From assembly GCA_030950975.1 (NCBI GenBank), contig JAUZQL010000024.1, positions 1 through 7,113 on the forward strand: DNA of 7,113 bases, read 5' to 3'. The notes beneath the pieces were generated by a model, which was not told the DNA's origin, did no database searches, and was given only the letters and a program-made list of their open reading frames with translations. Each line of letters opens with the position of its first letter. Position 1 is the stretch's first letter. Source of the DNA: Mariprofundaceae bacterium. GTDB taxonomy: Bacteria; Pseudomonadota; Zetaproteobacteria; Mariprofundales; Mariprofundaceae. The translations under genes were made by a program, and so were the position numbers. Positions 1-6,222 of the stretch are shown piece after piece.

Positions 1-1
1 T

Positions 2-1096
2 ACGCCACCCGCAGAACGTGAAGCCATTCGCACGATGGTGACAAGCTTTGATGCCCATGTTTCCAATGAAGCCATTCGTCGTGAATTGTATCGTGGTGGT
101 CAAATTTATTATTTACATAACCATGTCAAAAGTATTGAACGCATTGCCAAACGACTTCGTGATGAAGTCCCTGAAGCAGAAGTTGGTATTGCTCATGGAC
201 AAATGCCAGCGGCGCAACTGGATCGACAAATGATGGATTTTTATGAAGGTCGTTTACATGTTTTGGTGTGTACGACGATTGTCGAATCAGGTTTGGATGT
301 GCCGAATGCCAATACCTTGATTGTTGAACGAGCGGATATGTTGGGTTTGGCGCAATTACACCAAATTCGTGGACGCGTGGGACGTAGTCATCGTCAAGCC
401 TATGCGTATTTATTTACACCTGATGCTCAATCTTTGAGCCGTGATGCCCGTGAACGTTTGCAAGCCATTGCTGAACATACGGAGTTAGGGGCAGGTTTTT
501 TACTCGCACGTCAGGATATGGAAATACGTGGAGCAGGTAACCTTTTGGGTGCAGAGCAAAGCGGTAAAATTGAAGATATTGGTTTGGATATGTATATGGA
601 TATGCTATCTGATGCGGTCGCAGATGCGCGTGCAGATGGGCAACAAGTGAAGAAAAAACCTGTGGATATGCGTGTGGGTATGAATGCTATTTTGCCACCT
701 GATTATATTCCGCAATCGGGTGAACGCTTGGCACTGTATCGACGTATTTCTAAAGCGGATTCGGATGAAGAAATCAGCCTATTGTTTGAAGAAATGACGG
801 ATCGTTTTGGAAAAATGCCAGAAACAGCACGTTTGACCCTAGAAGTCGCCCGCTTGCATTGGCGAGCCCAACATTTATGTATGTCTGCCATGCGTAGCAC
901 TTCTTTTGGTATGCGTTTTCACTTCACGCCTGAATCACCTATTGATCCTGTCAAGATGATGATGCGTGTTCAACAAGAACCTCAACGCTTCAAATTAACA
1001 CCCGATGGTCATTTAAGCATCGCTTGGGCTGGAAAAGATCCCTTGCAACGTTTAAAATCTTGTGTGGTATTTTTGGATGAACTCATGAAGGCATGA
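2..1096 (+). CDS. mfd: Transcription-repair coupling factor Mfd, C-terminal part (5' truncated by window)
   Basis: This is the last 364 residues of Mfd, the cytoplasmic ATP-dependent translocase that removes RNA polymerase stalled at DNA lesions and recruits UvrA for nucleotide excision repair. The frame is open from base 2, so the gene starts upstream; the ATG at 35 is internal. In order one sees the second RecA-like helicase lobe: RGGQIYYLHNHV, then the AHGQM segment, then VLVCTTIVESGLDVP (motif V) and HQIRGRVGRSHRQAYAYL (motif VI, with the arginines expected for ATP hydrolysis). The RecG/Mfd-type translocation region (QDMEIRGAGNLLG) follows. The last ~150 residues match the C-terminal D7 domain, which masks the UvrA-binding site in free Mfd (ILPPDYIPQSGERLALYRRI is typical). 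A full Mfd is about 1150 residues, so roughly a third is present. It ends tail to tail with the P-II-like gene. The family call is very secure. Confidence 0.97.
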   Translation, partial: TPPAEREAIRTMVTSFDAHVSNEAIRRELYRGGQIYYLHNHVKSIERIAKRLRDEVPEAEVGIAHGQMPAAQLDRQMMDFYEGRLHVLVCTTIVESGLDVPNANTLIVERADMLGLAQLHQIRGRVGRSHRQAYAYLFTPDAQSLSRDARERLQAIAEHTELGAGFLLARQDMEIRGAGNLLGAEQSGKIEDIGLDMYMDMLSDAVADARADGQQVKKKPVDMRVGMNAILPPDYIPQSGERLALYRRISKADSDEEISLLFEEMTDRFGKMPETARLTLEVARLHWRAQHLCMSAMRSTSFGMRFHFTPESPIDPVKMMMRVQQEPQRFKLTPDGHLSIAWAGKDPLQRLKSCVVFLDELMKA

Positions 1097-1106
1097 GCTA
1101 TGCTTT
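1088..1106 (+). terminator. Weak hairpin over the mfd stop codon
   Basis: A seven-pair stem (AAGGCAT / ATGCTTT, one G-U pair) with the five-base loop GAGCT spans the mfd TGA stop. The three T's that would form a U tract are part of the stem, and the following bases are not T-rich. It is therefore at best a poor intrinsic terminator. No better hairpin was found in the 87 nt between the two convergent genes. Confidence 0.2.
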
Positions 1107-1183
1107 ATCACTATGACACTAATAAATTGCCACTGAGTTCTAGTTATTTCAAATTATGATTCTTCGCAATGAGCATCTAAATC

Positions 1184-1537
1184 TTAGACTTTTTCCTCTG
1201 TCAGTGCATGAATTTGTGAATTGAAACCAACCGTATCTTCAACATTCAGTATGAAAGCAACTCCTGAACCTGGTTTATCTTCAAAACCACCTTCTTTTGC
1301 AATGCGCTCTAACACTGTTTTGCTTAAATGTTCTTCAACAATAAACATCAACATATTTCGATGTGTTTCCAAAGATAAACCAAAAAAAGTACGCTGGGGA
1401 TTCAAGCCTTCGCCCTGAGCCCCAGAAAGAATAGTCGAGCCTGTTGCACCTGCTTGACGTGCCGCTGCCATAATCTTATCTGTTTCAGTATCTTCAACAA
1501 GGGCGATAATTAATTTAAAATGCATAAGTGGATCCAT
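1184..1537 (-). CDS. P-II family (GlnB-like) signalling protein, partner of DUF1538 genes
   Basis: The 117 residues show the P-II ferredoxin-like layout: strand 1 HFKLIIALVED, helix DKIMAAARQAGATG, strand STILSGAQGEG, a T-loop-like stretch around residues 40-60, strand MLMFIVEE, helix KTVLERIAKEGG, and a B-loop-like segment KPGSGVAFILNVED. P-II proteins are small trimers that bind ATP/ADP and often 2-oxoglutarate and act by touching transporters or enzymes. The protein contains no tyrosine, so the classical T-loop uridylylation cannot occur. The C-terminal arginines that grip ATP phosphates in GlnB/GlnK are not evident either, so it is a divergent P-II-like protein rather than GlnB. The start is uncertain: Met5 (ATG ending at 1525) has a weak GGA 7 nt upstream and would give 113 residues, close to the usual 112. 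It is the last gene of the operon, 11 nt after the second DUF1538 gene, so a role in controlling that membrane pair is inferred. Confidence 0.85.
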   Translation of the reverse strand: MDPLMHFKLIIALVEDTETDKIMAAARQAGATGSTILSGAQGEGLNPQRTFFGLSLETHRNMLMFIVEEHLSKTVLERIAKEGGFEDKPGSGVAFILNVEDTVGFNSQIHALTEEKV

Positions 1538-1548
1538 ATTGATTATAT

Positions 1549-2322
1549 TTATTTGAATTTTTTACGACGTTGTAGATAGGTTGATATTTGTGCATAAAAA
1601 AGCACAGTCATGATGGGAAAAATACTGGCAAAGGCAATGAGACCAAACCCATCAATCATCGGGTTTCTTCCAGGAATCGTGCTTGCCAGACCCAAGCCTA
1701 ATGCAGCCAATAAAGGAACAGTCACGGTTGAAGTGGTCACGCCACCCGAATCATAGGCTAATGGGATAATTATTTTGGGTGCAAGAAAGGTTTGAATAAT
1801 GACAATGATGTAAGCGACCATAATAAATATCCAAAGTTCACCGCCAGTCACAATGCGAAAACAGCCTGTAGCCACACCGATGGCAACGCCCAAAGCCACA
1901 GCCATACGCAAACCCAATGCGGAAATGCTGTCGCCTGAAATTTCTTGCGCTTTTAATGAGACCGCAATCAGTGCTGGCTCTGCCAATGTTGTGGCAAAAG
2001 CAATGAGAAAACCAAATAAATAGACCCAACTATAATCTTGCCAAAGGTAATGCCCTATCTCCCCATCAGGATATAAAAATAAAGGGTCAGTCAATTGTCT
2101 CGCCATCGTATCCCCAAGAGGAAAAATAGCCTTCTCCAATCCAACTAAAAACAACGCCAAACCCACGATAACAAAACATAAACCTTTAATTGTTTGAGCG
2201 ATGCGTTCAAGGGGTTGTTTGAGAATGACACGTTGGAAAAAAAATAAAGTGATAATGATGGGGGCAACATCATAAATCGTACTCATGATTGTGTTGATAA
2301 TATCGTGTAATAAATGATTCAT
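1549..2322 (-). CDS. DUF1538 family membrane protein, second paralogue
   Basis: This is a 257-residue, very hydrophobic protein that I recognise as DUF1538, a polytopic inner-membrane family without an established substrate. About six to seven membrane segments are visible (roughly 20-34, 46-66, 98-120, 136-157, 162-180, 196-215, 224-245), with a basic C-terminal tail QRRKKFK that is probably cytoplasmic. Signature stretches are [13 protein letters not shown] near 108-120 and [15 protein letters not shown] near 189-203, followed by [16 protein letters not shown]. The same motifs occur in the preceding gene, so the two are paralogues and perhaps form a heterodimer. Its ATG overlaps the stop of the upstream gene as ATGA, and no Shine-Dalgarno stands in front of it, which points to translational coupling. 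The P-II-like gene follows after 11 nt. A regulated transporter or channel is likely by inference only. Confidence 0.85.
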   Translation of the reverse strand: MNHLLHDIINTIMSTIYDVAPIIITLFFFQRVILKQPLERIAQTIKGLCFVIVGLALFLVGLEKAIFPLGDTMARQLTDPLFLYPDGEIGHYLWQDYSWVYLFGFLIAFATTLAEPALIAVSLKAQEISGDSISALGLRMAVALGVAIGVATGCFRIVTGGELWIFIMVAYIIVIIQTFLAPKIIIPLAYDSGGVTTSTVTVPLLAALGLGLASTIPGRNPMIDGFGLIAFASIFPIMTVLFYAQISTYLQRRKKFK

Positions 2323-3059
2323 GGTAAAATAAACATGCCGTAGATCATCACAGATAACATGGGTAATAATGAAGCAAATGCAATAAGACCAAAACCATCC
2401 AATACGGGGTTTCGTCCAGCAATGGATGATGCCAAGCCAACACCAAGAGCTGTCACTAACGGCACCGTAATGGTGGAAGTCGTAACACCACCTGAGTCAT
2501 AAGCAATGCCAATAATAGCTTCTGGTGCAAAAGGTGTGAGTATCTGAACCATCACATAACCACCTATAATCATATAAGGTAATGGCCAACCTTTAAGAAT
2601 ACGTAACACACCAAGAAAAATCGCCAAACCGACAGAAAAAGCCACACTTAAGCGTAAACCATTGGCATAATTTGATTTGTCCACATCACTGATGCCAATA
2701 AGACCTTCTTGAGCAGCAATATCAGCGGCTTTGCCTGCAATGGCAATCAAAGCTGGTTCGGCAATAGTCGTTCCAAAGCCCAATAAAAAAGCAAACAGTA
2801 AAAGCCAAAAAACACTCCCTTTTTTAGCAAAAGCATAGGCTAATTTCTCACCTATCGGGAAAAGTGCCAATTCTAAGCCCTGAATAAACAGCGCTAAACC
2901 GATAACGACACAAAAGAAACCCAGCAATAAATCGGGTAAATTGGGAATGCTCTGGTGAAGTACAAAAATTTGAAAAAATAAAATCACCAGTACAATCGGT
3001 GCTAAATCACGCAAAGCATCTAACAGTGGTTTAATGACAACTTTGAATGACGCATTCAT
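2319..3059 (-). CDS. DUF1538 family membrane protein, first paralogue
   Basis: This 246-residue polytopic membrane protein is the first gene of the operon. Membrane segments appear near 20-35, 44-66, 83-107, 135-153, 159-176, 192-212 and 222-244. The family motifs [18 protein letters not shown] (94-111) and [15 protein letters not shown] (186-200) are followed by [17 protein letters not shown] (214-230). It is nearly identical to the downstream paralogue over the second motif and more divergent in the loop between residues 110 and 134, which is longer here. The start is supported by AAAGGA 9 nt upstream of the ATG. It overlaps the next gene by four bases (ATGA), so the two products are probably made in equal amounts. 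Substrate and mechanism are unknown; the P-II partner suggests activity tuned to energy, nitrogen or carbon status. A DUF1538 assignment from memory of the motifs is fairly secure. Confidence 0.85.
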   Translation of the reverse strand: MNASFKVVIKPLLDALRDLAPIVLVILFFQIFVLHQSIPNLPDLLLGFFCVVIGLALFIQGLELALFPIGEKLAYAFAKKGSVFWLLLFAFLLGFGTTIAEPALIAIAGKAADIAAQEGLIGISDVDKSNYANGLRLSVAFSVGLAIFLGVLRILKGWPLPYMIIGGYVMVQILTPFAPEAIIGIAYDSGGVTTSTITVPLVTALGVGLASSIAGRNPVLDGFGLIAFASLLPMLSVMIYGMFILP

Positions 3060-3097
3060 GGACTCAAATCCTTTGAAATATGGTGCAGTTGAAGTGT

Positions 3098-3127
3098 AGT
3101 ATATACCAAATTATGGATTTAGCACAA
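3098..3127 (-). promoter_or_regulatory. Candidate sigma-70 promoter of the DUF1538/P-II operon
   Basis: Read on the minus strand, TTGTGC (3122-3127) and TATACT (3098-3103) are 18 nt apart. The -10 matches consensus at five of six bases and the -35 at only three. Transcription would begin near 3091, leaving a leader of about 30 nt containing the AAAGGA ribosome-binding site (3069-3074). The 112-nt gap to the upstream oxidoreductase gene holds no other feature, so an operon promoter is expected here. Confidence 0.35.
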
Positions 3128-3171
3128 TAATAAAATACCTGTAAGCTAAATAGTTACGCCACATATAACAT

Positions 3172-4572
3172 TTAATCGCCCGTAATAATGCGATCAACCA
3201 ATTGCTTCACAGTCGGTATAAAACCATTCGCATAAAAAGGATCTTGACCAAAACGATAAGCAGCATGTCCTGCAAACATTAAATTATGATCCAGTTCGCC
3301 ATCATGAGCAACGGATTGTAATGTTTTTTGGATACAAAAACTGCGTGGGTCAGCTTTACGACCTGTTGTTCCTAAATCATTAGCTGCCCAGTTTGAAAAA
3401 GCACATTGAGATAAGCAGCCCATGCAATCCAATTGATCTTGACGAATCTCTTGCGCTTTATCCTGAGTAACAAAAATCAATGTTGAGTCTGGGGTTGGTA
3501 GCGCTTTACTAAAGCCATCAGCAATCCACTCTTTAGCACTTTGAGCATCATGTTTGGTGATAAATACTTGTTTTTGACGAACGCCAAACTTAAAGGATTC
3601 ACTATGATCACCTGAAGCATGATCCATAAAGGGGATTTCACGATCAGAGCGTTCATATAATTCATGTAAGAAACTATTATAAATAGCCGATGAATAAAAA
3701 CCCGTCGGTGAAAATTTATTCAGCTTAATATCGCCTTCTTTTAAATTGAGTAAGCGTTGTTTCCATACGTCAGAAATAGGACTTTCTTGGGTCAAGAGTG
3801 GGCGTGTGCCTAATTGAAAAACAATGGGACCAATCTCATCATTATCCAGCCAACTGGACCATTCACGCAAACACCATACGCCACCAGCCATCACAATAGG
3901 CACATGATTTAAGCCAAATTTATTCATGGTTTGGCGTAACTCTACAATGCGTGGGTATGGAGCTTGAGGTTTATTTGGATCTTCGGAATTGGACAAGCCA
4001 TTATGACCACCTGCCAACCAAGGGTCTTCATAGACAACCCCACCCAACCATTCAGGGAACTTTTTATAAGAACGTAACCATAACGCACGAAAAGCACGAG
4101 CCGATGAAATAATAGGATAATAATGAACACCATAAGACGCTGCGAGTGGTGCAAGTTTGAATGGCATACCTGCGCCACAGGTTACCCCATGAATCAAATC
4201 TTTCGCTTCATCCAAAACACCTTTTAAGATGCGTTCAGCGCCTCCCATTTCCCAAAGCACATTCATGTGAATGCGACCATGACCTTCGGCAATGTCATGG
4301 GCAATTTGAGCTTGTTTGATGCCGCCTGCAATGCCTTGAGCAACCAATTCTTCAAAGCGTTCTTTTCGGCTGCGCCCTTGGTAAACCGTTCGGATGACAT
4401 TGCCTTCATTATCTACATTATCTGCATTCACCGCGGAAAATGTACCAATGCCGCCAGCACGAGCCCAAGCGCCTGTTGTTTCACCATTGGATACTGCAAC
4501 ACCTTTGCCACCTTCAATGATGGGTAATACTTCTTTTCCTGATAGTTGCATGGATGAAAGATGAAATGACAT
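3172..4572 (-). CDS. NAD(P)H-dependent flavin oxidoreductase, nitronate monooxygenase / 2-nitropropane dioxygenase family
   Basis: The 466-residue protein is a TIM-barrel FMN enzyme. The N-terminus IIEGGKGVAVSNGETTGA with AGGIGTFSAV (19-48) is the usual FMN-binding start of the family. AGGHNG (187-192) carries the conserved His region, VPIVMAGGVW (224-233) the phosphate-binding strand, and VFQLGTRPLLTQES (251-264) the QxGTRFLxxxES-like motif. Simple nitronate monooxygenases have about 320-360 residues, so there is a C-terminal extension of roughly 110-150. It contains Cys383, Cys386 and Cys390 (CMGCLSQC) and Cys413, a spacing compatible with an iron-sulfur cluster or metal site. The real substrate is unknown; nitronate oxidation, quinone or enoyl reduction are all seen in the superfamily. 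The start has AAAGGA with 5-nt spacing. It is flanked by 112 and 107 nt gaps and is probably transcribed alone. It is likely cytoplasmic, as no signal peptide is seen. Confidence 0.86.
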   Translation of the reverse strand: MSFHLSSMQLSGKEVLPIIEGGKGVAVSNGETTGAWARAGGIGTFSAVNADNVDNEGNVIRTVYQGRSRKERFEELVAQGIAGGIKQAQIAHDIAEGHGRIHMNVLWEMGGAERILKGVLDEAKDLIHGVTCGAGMPFKLAPLAASYGVHYYPIISSARAFRALWLRSYKKFPEWLGGVVYEDPWLAGGHNGLSNSEDPNKPQAPYPRIVELRQTMNKFGLNHVPIVMAGGVWCLREWSSWLDNDEIGPIVFQLGTRPLLTQESPISDVWKQRLLNLKEGDIKLNKFSPTGFYSSAIYNSFLHELYERSDREIPFMDHASGDHSESFKFGVRQKQVFITKHDAQSAKEWIADGFSKALPTPDSTLIFVTQDKAQEIRQDQLDCMGCLSQCAFSNWAANDLGTTGRKADPRSFCIQKTLQSVAHDGELDHNLMFAGHAAYRFGQDPFYANGFIPTVKQLVDRIITGD

Positions 4573-4679
4573 AAGATTCCTTTATTGCAGTGTAACAGCA
4601 GTTGAAATGATTTGTTAAATAAGCCCAAGTCTAAAGCTGATGGAGGGCATCGCAAGTTTTAAACGTCTTAAGCCCTTGA

Positions 4680-5645
4680 TTAAAGTGCTTGTAAAAAAGC
4701 TTGATCAACTGCTTCTTGATCTATAGATAAGTAACGTCGCGTGGTTTCAGGAGATGCATGACGCAACATTTTTTGTATCAATATTAAATCTTTGCATTGT
4801 TTATATTTTAATGTGGCGACAGAGCGTCGAATGCAATGCGCTCCATGATTTTTAGGTACTTTCCCATCATCATATAAGCTAGAAATCATTTTACTGACAT
4901 CTTTTTTAATACTTGAAACATTTAATGCGTTACCCATACGGCTCGTCAACAATGGTATATCGGGGTGAATGGTTTCAGGGTATTCTAAGTATGGTGTCGT
5001 AACATCTTTTTTATATTTGATGCGCCAATTTTTGACATAAGCATGCAATGAATCCATCAAGGCATCCGTCAGAGGTATATAGGCATTGATAGAACGCCCA
5101 CCTTGATGATCACCCAAGGCTCCTTTACCACGAATGGCAAGACGTTTTCTTTCCAAATGAATGTCTTGAAGCTGAATCAAGGTAATTTCATCCACACGCA
5201 TCATACTATGATAGAGCAAGTCAAAAATGAGCAAGTTTCTTTCTCTTATACTTCTATCCGTAAATAGAACATAAATATTCTCTCGTATCTCAAGAAGCTG
5301 GCTCTTTGTTAAGAAAAGCTTTTCATCACTTTTAATCTTTTTTGATTTTACTTGATTCTTTATATTTTCTAATCTTTCTATTTTAATAGAATAGTCATTT
5401 GATATGTCTTGTAGTATTTTGAAAATAGCACTTCTTGCCTGATTATATGAAAATGGCTTCATATTGAACCGACTTAAAAACTTCAAAATATGTGATTTAC
5501 TCATATCTTCAAAATCATGAACTTCTTCTGAATCTAAATATTCAGAGAAATCTCTCCAAATACGAGTGTAAGCAATGGATGTATTTTTATTCATTAGACC
5601 TTGGTATTCTTCTGATTTCTTATTAATGAGCGAAAAGGGTGTCAT
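4680..5645 (-). CDS. Tyrosine recombinase / phage-type integrase
   Basis: This complete 321-residue tyrosine site-specific recombinase carries all active-site residues: Arg150 (MMRVDEITL), Lys174 (RGKG), His270 and Arg273 (GAHCIRRS), His296 (LRHASPETT) and the nucleophile Tyr305 (RRYLSI). The spacings Arg273-His296 (23) and His296-Tyr305 (9) are those of XerD-like enzymes. Residues 1-100 form the helical N-terminal core-binding (SAM-like) domain, with NTSIAYTRIWRDFSEYL typical of it. An unusually long segment sits between Lys174 and His270. The protein is not XerC or XerD by sequence, so it is more likely an element integrase or a solitary recombinase. The start has AAGGA 9 nt upstream. The N-terminal half is visibly more A/T rich and lysine/isoleucine rich than neighbouring genes, consistent with acquisition. 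It is divergent from the small RHH-like gene. The DNA target is not identifiable here. Confidence 0.95.
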   Translation of the reverse strand: MTPFSLINKKSEEYQGLMNKNTSIAYTRIWRDFSEYLDSEEVHDFEDMSKSHILKFLSRFNMKPFSYNQARSAIFKILQDISNDYSIKIERLENIKNQVKSKKIKSDEKLFLTKSQLLEIRENIYVLFTDRSIRERNLLIFDLLYHSMMRVDEITLIQLQDIHLERKRLAIRGKGALGDHQGGRSINAYIPLTDALMDSLHAYVKNWRIKYKKDVTTPYLEYPETIHPDIPLLTSRMGNALNVSSIKKDVSKMISSLYDDGKVPKNHGAHCIRRSVATLKYKQCKDLILIQKMLRHASPETTRRYLSIDQEAVDQAFLQAL

Positions 5646-5902
5646 CGTTTATTTTCCTTATATTTTTTACATAGAATAACTTATAGAAATATCATGAATG
5701 ATAGATTATCATATAAAACAGTCATTTAATTCTCTATAATAGATATTATGGCGAATTAAAGCAAGGATATATGGCTAGCTATTTTTTTATACGATTTCGA
5801 TTCTAAATTATTATTATAGGGAATTGAAAGCTAAATACAAAAAATATTTGAAAAATACAATCTATCTTTGTATCATTTATCTATTTAATGGAGTTTAACA
5901 AA
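5646..5902. promoter_or_regulatory. A/T-rich divergent intergenic region between recombinase and RHH-like gene
   Basis: This is the most A/T-rich part of the window and lies between two divergent starts. It holds the ribosome-binding site of the recombinase (AAGGA on the minus strand), the promoter of the small gene at 5848-5876, and several short dyads. These are ATGATA-GAT-TATCAT at 5698-5712 (with another TATCAT at 5690-5695) and ATAATA-GA-TATTAT at 5736-5749. AAATACAA occurs twice, 20 nt apart, at 5833-5840 and 5853-5860. Given the A/T content some dyads are expected by chance. No confident promoter for the recombinase was found. Confidence 0.5.
5848..5876 (+). promoter_or_regulatory. Sigma-70 promoter with dyad operator candidate, RHH-like gene
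   Basis: TTGAAA (5848-5853) and TATCAT (5871-5876) are separated by exactly 17 nt, each matching the consensus hexamer at five of six bases. Transcription would start near 5883, giving a short leader with GGAG at 5890-5893. Within the spacer and touching the -10 lies an inverted repeat, ATACAA (5855-5860), seven bases, TTGTAT (5868-5873). Its placement is that of a repressor operator, and autoregulation by the encoded RHH-like protein is an inference. Confidence 0.55.
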
Positions 5903-6181
5903 ATGACAAATAATCTATCAAGTGCATCAACTATAAAAGGTCTAAAACTTTCAAATGAAACAAAGTGTCAAATAAGTATTATTGAAGGTCAAGGAATGGC
6001 GACAAAACAAGATGTTGTCGAAAGTGCTATTCATTTATTATACTCAATTATGCCAAATGATAGAAATGATAGACAACCATTATCAATGGTTGTGGATCAG
6101 GCAATCGCATTGATTCGTGAATCAAATCTCAAGGAGAATAAAACAGAAGCTGAAGAGAGCAAAAATAAAGAGAAGGAATAG
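5903..6181 (+). CDS. Small protein with ribbon-helix-helix-like N-terminus, possible DNA-binding regulator
   Basis: The 92-residue product is not matched to a named family. Residues 10-50 fit a ribbon-helix-helix pattern as in CopG/ParD/Arc: a short strand TIKGLKLS, a helix NETKCQISIIEGQG, a turn, and a second helix TKQDVVESAIHLLYSIM. A second predicted helix block follows (PLSMVVDQAIALIRES, 59-74) and then a highly charged Lys/Glu tail (KENKTEAEESKNKEKE). An in-frame ATG at 5888 would add five residues. I chose 5903 because GGAG (5890-5893) stands 9 nt before it and would overlap the earlier ATG. It is divergent from the recombinase, so it may repress its own promoter, repress the recombinase, or act as a directionality factor. 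It lies 41 nt before the rRNA methyltransferase gene, which may share its transcript. The gene call is good; the DNA-binding role is inferred. Confidence 0.7.
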   Translation: MTNNLSSASTIKGLKLSNETKCQISIIEGQGMATKQDVVESAIHLLYSIMPNDRNDRQPLSMVVDQAIALIRESNLKENKTEAEESKNKEKE

Positions 6182-6222
6182 GAAAAGGTGTTTTTCGTGA
6201 ACTTTCTGCTTAACTTGGGGAC

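Noticed and set aside
4267..4527. 86-codon plus-strand open frame
   Set aside because: Antisense shadow of the oxidoreductase gene with no recognisable domain.
4589..4618. Promoter candidate TTAACA-18-TACACT (minus strand) for the oxidoreductase
   Set aside because: It would start transcription inside the ribosome-binding site AAAGGA at 4578-4583, so it is unlikely to be functional.
4428..4655. 75-codon minus-strand open frame overlapping the oxidoreductase start
   Set aside because: It overlaps the FMN-binding N-terminus of the oxidoreductase in another frame, and the latter has a good ribosome-binding site and family motifs.
5771..5806. 11-residue open frame MASYFFIRFRF with AAGGA just upstream in the intergenic region
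   Set aside because: The spacing to the ATG is only 3 nt, no attenuator-like hairpin follows, and such a short frame is expected by chance; it was considered as a leader peptide.
5700..5866. Inverted pair GATAGATT (5700-5707) and AATCTATC (5859-5866) that could bound an invertible segment
   Set aside because: Only 8 bp with no extension on either side; a few such pairs are expected by chance in 240 bases of this A/T content, so an invertible switch is not supported.
6182..6196. GAAAA / TTTTC hairpin after the small gene as a terminator
   Set aside because: The stem is five mostly A-T pairs and lacks a separate T tract; it would be too weak to end transcription.
4573..6222. Attachment-site direct repeats flanking the recombinase island
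   Set aside because: Comparing the two flanking gaps on both strands gave only 6-7 base matches such as ACTTGGG, no better than chance.
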